Of a stretch of DNA of 64,000 nucleotides, positions 59,468-64,000 are shown piece by piece. The position numbers were made by a program, and so were the translations under genes. The notes under the pieces are model-generated. The model did no database searches, was not told where the DNA came from, and was given only the letters and a program-made list of their open reading frames with translations. The stretch lies in assembly GCF_000001735.4 (NCBI RefSeq), contig NC_003071.7:1623001-1687000 (forward strand), in the 5' to 3' direction. How positions within the stretch are numbered: the stretch's first letter is position 1; each line of letters starts with the position of its first letter. Source of the DNA: Arabidopsis thaliana. Its lineage: Eukaryota; Streptophyta; Magnoliopsida; Brassicales; Brassicaceae.

Positions 59468-60026
59468 TCCTAACTTATAATTCATAAAAGAAATTCCGGA
59501 TTTCTATTTCTCGGATGGATTATAGATATGGTAGAATTCAAACCATCAGATAAATCATCACCACTCGAACATGGGACCGCTATACGAGCACTCTTTAGTT
59601 CTATCATTCTATGTGTAAAATCACCTTTCAAAACCTAAACTACATATCCCACTCAGTTTTGTTTCTTGTCAATTTTTTTTTGTTTTCAGATAAATAATAC
59701 CCAAGTAAAATAAGACCCCACCATCTCTGTTAATCATGGGGCCAGTTCCTAAAGCGAAGCCTCACGTTTCTATCTCCACTATTTCCCTTTTTTTTTGTTG
59801 AAACTTAGAACCAAAAATATATCCATGACAAACTCAAGCACTACTACGACTAGATAACAAATAAACAAAAAGGAATTTTTTTCCCAATTGGCCACTTGCA
59901 CTTTTTAGTTTTCACCCAATAAATACCTCTAAGTAACCTCTCTTTCTTCCTCCTCAAAAAAAAAACTCATTTGCTCTCTCCAAACACCAAAACCCAAAAT
60001 AAGTTTCAAAGGAGAAAACACTAAAG
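59468..60026 (+). promoter_or_regulatory. Promoter and 5' UTR of the gene at 60027
   Basis: A TATA-like CAATAAATACC lies at 59918-59928, about 100 bp upstream of the ATG, followed by a CT-rich leader (59935-59980). The left part is AT-rich without features. Confidence 0.45.
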
Positions 60027-60314
60027 ATGCTCAAGATGTTGTCTATATTAAGAAGAAACCTTCAAAATCTTCGAAAAAGCCCGCGGGTGGCGGACGAAAG
60101 CGCGTTGCCTTCAACGACGGTTAATGGAGATCACGGGGGAGGAAACGGGAGTAACGGTGGAATAATGAAGTTTCCGCTATCGATCATGTCATGTTTTTCG
60201 GTTCCACGAGTTAGCAGGGCAGATGGTGTGTGGGTGTCGGGAGATTATGGAAGGGTCTCGGAGGTTAACCATCTCATGGTTTGTGATGGCATGAGATACG
60301 CTCTCTTAATGTAA
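60027..60314 (+). CDS. Small uncharacterised plant protein (SDSMRYAILM-tail family)
   Basis: An intronless 95-codon frame starting MLKMLSILRRNLQNLRKSPR, with a Gly/Asn-rich linker (about residues 35-45), then KFPLSIMSCFSVPRVSRADG, VWVSGDYGRVSEVNHLMVCD and the terminal GMRYALLM. The VWVSG...NHLMV.D.MRYA.LM ending is a conserved signature of small plant proteins of unknown function that I recognise from several dicots. A basic N terminus could bind membrane or nucleic acid, but nothing is established. Probably At2g04795 or At2g04800. It has a plausible promoter and leader, supporting a real gene. Confidence 0.8.
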   Translation: MLKMLSILRRNLQNLRKSPRVADESALPSTTVNGDHGGGNGSNGGIMKFPLSIMSCFSVPRVSRADGVWVSGDYGRVSEVNHLMVCDGMRYALLM

Positions 60315-61880
60315 TTATATATCTAGCTCGACTTAATTTAGCTAGTAGTACATATTTCTTTTGTGTTGATGGCGTTTATATTAGGGCATTTAGTGAGATA
60401 TACAAAAGCTTTTCACTTCTTTTTTCATGGTTTGTGTTTATTAAAGAACATATCTTAGCTAGGAATATTTAACTTTTTCTCTTACTCATCTGCTTTTTGA
60501 TCTTTAAACTGATATATATGCTAGTGGTTGTCATATATACAAAACTTGGAGATTCTTGAATTTGATAATGATTTATGAGTTAGATGATTTATGATTTAGA
60601 TGATTTATGACCACATAATATTAGGGAAATCTCATCCACCATATAAATATATATCATACACAACAAACATTAGGATATATCCATTATTAAGAAAAAGAGT
60701 TGGGATAAACTACTTTTACTTATGGCTTAGTATTTTACATTATTTAACAGAACTATGACACAAAATTTTCACTAGTCCTGAGGTTAATACTATGGCCTGT
60801 TCGTTTATTAATCGCTACGACAGCAACAATGACTCCGACGAAGGCAAAAATTATAACGGAGATACAAAAATAATCGTTCAGTATGGACGTCGGCGACGTC
60901 ACTAGTGAAAATTTTGAGTCGCTGTTATTTTTGGCGACGCGTGTATATTTCTTATAGGTCGCTGTTTTAGAATTGAGCGACTCCTCTCCATATAACTCTT
61001 TACAAACTTTCAACGTAATTGTGTGTTAAACAACTACTTTTTTGATCGCTGAATCTGATCACACAGCGCGTGAGAAAAAAATAGGGCCTATATAATAAAC
61101 TTGATGTGATATGACTGACCGAGATTTATAAGTCTAGTATTTTGTTATAATACCAAACCAGTGTTGTGTCACAACCTATATGTTAATTCAAAAGCGTGCA
61201 TAAATATACTGTAGATGATTAAAGAATTGATATAGCCTGATTTATTAACTACTATTTAACATACAAAGAACTTGGTCCAAATGGTGAATGGTCGTCAAAA
61301 ATGAGTTTAGCTAACGCGGAGAGTAGTACCAAGAAGACGACAACAATGTGGAAAATACTCATGTCCACGTTTAGTGCGACACAGCATGAACCGACCCTTT
61401 TTTAATAATCATTGCCAATTTAATTAGTTACAAAATAAATTTGTTGTAGTGCTGACTAATAAAATTAGGATTTGGATGTTCTCAGTGCGGTTTGCTCAAT
61501 GAAATATCCCATCATCGCGATTGACGTTTGTTAATTTTCTCTTAAAATGATTGGTGAATTTACAAACAGTCTAGAATCTAGATTGTGCTGGATGCTTTGG
61601 ACTTTGTTGTTGAAATTTCTATTAATTAACTAAGATGTTTTCATTTGCTAACGTTTCATGATTGTTTATTAAAGTTAAAACCATTATATTCGTGAAGATT
61701 ATGATTAGACATGAAATACCACTGGATTCTAAGATAGGAAAAAAACTAGATTAACCCAAATAATGAGATTAATTATTAGAATATCTTATAAAATATTGGG
61801 GTTAAATTAGTTTTTTTTTTTTTTAAATACATTTTTTTTATGTGTTAAAAATAAAATAAATATAAAATTATCCTTTAAAA
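60315..61880. other. AT-rich intergenic region
   Basis: No gene recognised. It contains a 15-bp perfect inverted repeat AAAATTTTCACTAGT (60762-60776 and, reversed, 60901-60915) enclosing GC-richer DNA (GGCCTGTTCGTTTATTAATC), possibly the remains of a small DNA transposon. Confidence 0.4.
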
Positions 61881-61934
61881 AAAATTCCAGCAACTTTATA
61901 AAAGTCTATCGTTTAGTTATGGTAGATTTATTCT

Positions 61935-62910
61935 TATTCTACAGACTTTTTTAACTGCGACAGATTTTTTTATGGCAGACCTTTTTGGTTGACAGACTTC
62001 TTAGAAGATAGTGATAACAGATTTATAAATTATAGCAGATTTAATTTGATTGACATATTTTTAATTTATTCAACCATAAATTTCATATAATTTGACAGAG
62101 TTATTTTTTTGTGGATGTTTTTTAACGATAAGTGATGGCAGATTTATAATTTTGTTAAAACAATCTGGCACATTGTAACAGATTTGTTGTCAAAAAACTA
62201 ATTACTAGAGTGACGTCTAACGATAACCAATTTTTTTAATGTTATGACAGACTTGTTTTATGTTATAACAGATTCTTGTAATATTACACAATATCTGTCG
62301 TTTGATGGGAGATTTGTTTTCTAAAAATATAATGTTTTATGTTATGACAGAGTTGTTTTATGTTGTGACAGATAAATTTATATTACCATAAATCTGTCAT
62401 TTGATGGCAGGTTTAATAAAGAATAAAATAAATTCCTGAATGACCTTTAAAATATTTTATGTTACGACAGATTTGTAATTTGAAATCCTTATGGTGGCCG
62501 ATTTATAGTTTTCTGTTTCCATGATTTTTTTAATAGAATAATACTAACTATTGTAACAGTTTTTTTATTTTCAAAATCATATTATGACAGATTTAATTTT
62601 TTTTTGTCAATTGTTTTTAGAAATTCTTTTAAATACCACTAAAATGAGTTTTTCCAAAAACAATACTATAATGAATTTTATTTTTCAAAAATACTACAAA
62701 TCTAAAACTTAATTTAATATTCAAAACTAATTTTTACATCCTAAACACTAAACCTTACAACTAAAAACTATACCGTAAATATATATAGTCAACCCAAATA
62801 TATAAAAAAATTCTATAACTTCAAAAATCAATTATGGTTTTTTTTGCATATTTTTTTGTTATATTAATATTTACAGTGGTGACAATTTTTTTTCCTTGTA
62901 ATGACAGACT
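61935..62910. repeat. Dense array of degenerate GACAGATTT-like motifs
   Basis: About twenty occurrences of (T/C)(G/A)ACAGATTT, GGCAGATTT, TGACAGACTT and the reverse AAATCTGTC are spread irregularly over about 1 kb, often as TTATGACAGATTTGTTTTAT. There is no fixed period. No coding sequence. Confidence 0.6.
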
Positions 62911-63508
62911 TATTAGAGAAATTACCATATTTATCACTAAAACATTAAATATCGACATCTAGGGTCAATTGGTCTTTTTACACAAAATTTGTGTTAGTAT
63001 ATTTATCCATCATTAATGAGAGTCATTTTAGTTATTATTGCCTAGTTTTGAGTCAATCTAGGCAATTTTCAGTTATAAGATATGTAACCTCACATTTCGG
63101 GGTGGCTAATGGCGAATTTAATCATGTTAAAGAAAATTACAACGTTGTCTTTCATTCAAGAAGTTTTTACCGAAAGAAAAAACCAATTTTTGACAACAAA
63201 TCAGTCAGAAATGACTCTATCCGATAGGTTTTTAAAGGATTTTGTCCCTCAATTTTAGATTCTCGAAAATCAGTAAGAAATTTTTTGTGATAGATTTTTA
63301 GTTTTTGATCATTTTTTCCAACATATTTTTGATAAAAACCGAACATATCTTTCTTGTTCTGAATCTGGTCAAAGTATGAAATATTTATTTTGTTCAAGAC
63401 ATAAAGCGAATATCTAAGTTTTGATCCACTTATTTTTTTAAGTGTATGTTCTTCACAAAATTATATTGATGAACTAAAAGTATTTTTGAATTAGAATCCT
63501 TAAGCTTG

Positions 63509-63675
63509 TTGCCTAAGGAATAGTGTGGAATCAGGTTTCGTGATCTCCATTGCTTCAAACAAGCCCTTCTTGCCAAAAAGGTTTGGAGAAAATTAATAAT
63601 AGGAACACCTGCATTAAAGCACCATTTATAGTGTTGTCCAAAGAGACCTCTAGAGCAAAGTGAAAAAGGCAATAG
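63509..63675 (+). pseudogene. LINE reverse-transcriptase C-terminal fragment
   Basis: The plus-strand frame reads LPKE, stop, CGIRFRDLHCFKQALLAKKV and WRKL, matching the conserved GGLGFRD..FNQALLAKQ.WR region of plant LINE ORF2 proteins, just after the RT domain. Further stops follow (about 63622). It is an isolated scrap; flanking LINE sequence is too degraded to delimit. Confidence 0.7.
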
Positions 63676-64000
63676 GATCACAAAATAGATTTTGATATGG
63701 TTAGTGAGATTATTGTATACCATGATTTGTCATTTCGGTATGTGAAGTATGAAAATGTTAGAGGTAGAGCGATGCAGCGAAGATACAAGATTCGAGGACG
63801 AAGATACAAGATATATTGAAGGAAAAAAAAATTCTTGGCAGACGAGACCTGATGTATTTCCAAATATCTATTATTTTTATCTTTTAATTCAGTATTATTA
63901 TTATTTTACAATATTCTATGGATTTTAGGATTTTATGCTTTTATTATATATAGCCTTTTTTGGCCTCCTATTGTATTTAGTTGTTGATTTGATTAATAAA
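63676..64000. other. AT-rich flank to window end
   Basis: No gene seen. A 12-bp word AGATACAAGAT is repeated at about 63779-63812. Possibly more retroelement debris. Confidence 0.3.

Noticed and set aside
63430..63863. Minus-strand open frames at 63430-63723 and 63678-63863
   Set aside because: The plus strand of the same region gives a clear LINE match, so these are shadows or chance frames.
1..64000. CRISPR arrays, operons, ribosome binding sites, intact tRNA or rRNA genes
   Set aside because: The window is plant nuclear DNA; regular spacer arrays and bacterial signals are absent, and no sequence folds convincingly as an intact tRNA by eye.

Overview
The window is plant nuclear DNA and almost certainly Arabidopsis thaliana, short arm of chromosome 2 (roughly the At2g04650 to At2g04800 interval). 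This rests on recognising the spliced proteins and their order: GMPPA-like KONJAC protein, APC2, DC1-domain protein, CREG-like protein, ferredoxin-thioredoxin reductase catalytic chain, ankyrin/BTB protein, fimbrin, FLA7. Locus numbers are from memory, not from a search. Introns are short, GT-AG (one GC-AG) and T-rich, and intergenic DNA is very AT-rich and full of transposons, as expected near the pericentromere.

Layout. 1-1486 (-): 5' part of a GDP-mannose pyrophosphorylase alpha-like gene, divergent from APC2 (1933-6039, +, 16 exons, 865 aa). 6644-14481: an LTR/Gypsy chromovirus-type retrotransposon on the minus strand with both LTRs and a target duplication, but dead coding capacity. 14643-14852 (-): defensin-like exon. 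17188-19161: single-exon DC1 protein. 19627-21155: non-autonomous Mutator-like element. 21628-23179: CREG-like gene. 23961-25345: FTRC. 25551-25918 (-): unidentified two-exon coding remnant. 26100-29218: F-box pseudogene split by a hAT element (26686-28891). 29218-29830: a ~60-bp repeat array split by a foldback MITE. 30062-30993 (-): RABB1-type Rab pseudogene split by another MITE. 31517-32699 (-): F-box gene with a homopolymer frameshift. 34137-36563 (+) and 36762-39748 (-): convergent ankyrin/BTB and fimbrin genes. 41602-45530: 5'-truncated LINE. 47446-49757: En/Spm (CACTA) derivative. 54488-55252: FLA7. 55594-56012: hAT MITE. 56528-57327: small four-exon gene. 58003-59465: pogo/Emigrant-like element. 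60027-60314: small conserved plant protein. The rest to 64000 is AT-rich DNA with a dense short-motif array and a LINE scrap.

The host genes are ordinary housekeeping genes (mannose activation, cell-cycle ubiquitin ligase, chloroplast redox, actin bundling, cell-surface AGP) and do not form a pathway with one another. The notable content is the layered transposon record: at least nine element boundaries can be fixed by target-site duplications read directly from the sequence, and several sit inside dead genes or older repeats. I found no evidence of a new gene system; the least explained items are the minus-strand exon pair at 25.6-25.9 kb, the ~60-bp repeat shared by two loci, and the GACAGATTT-like motif array at 61.9-62.9 kb.
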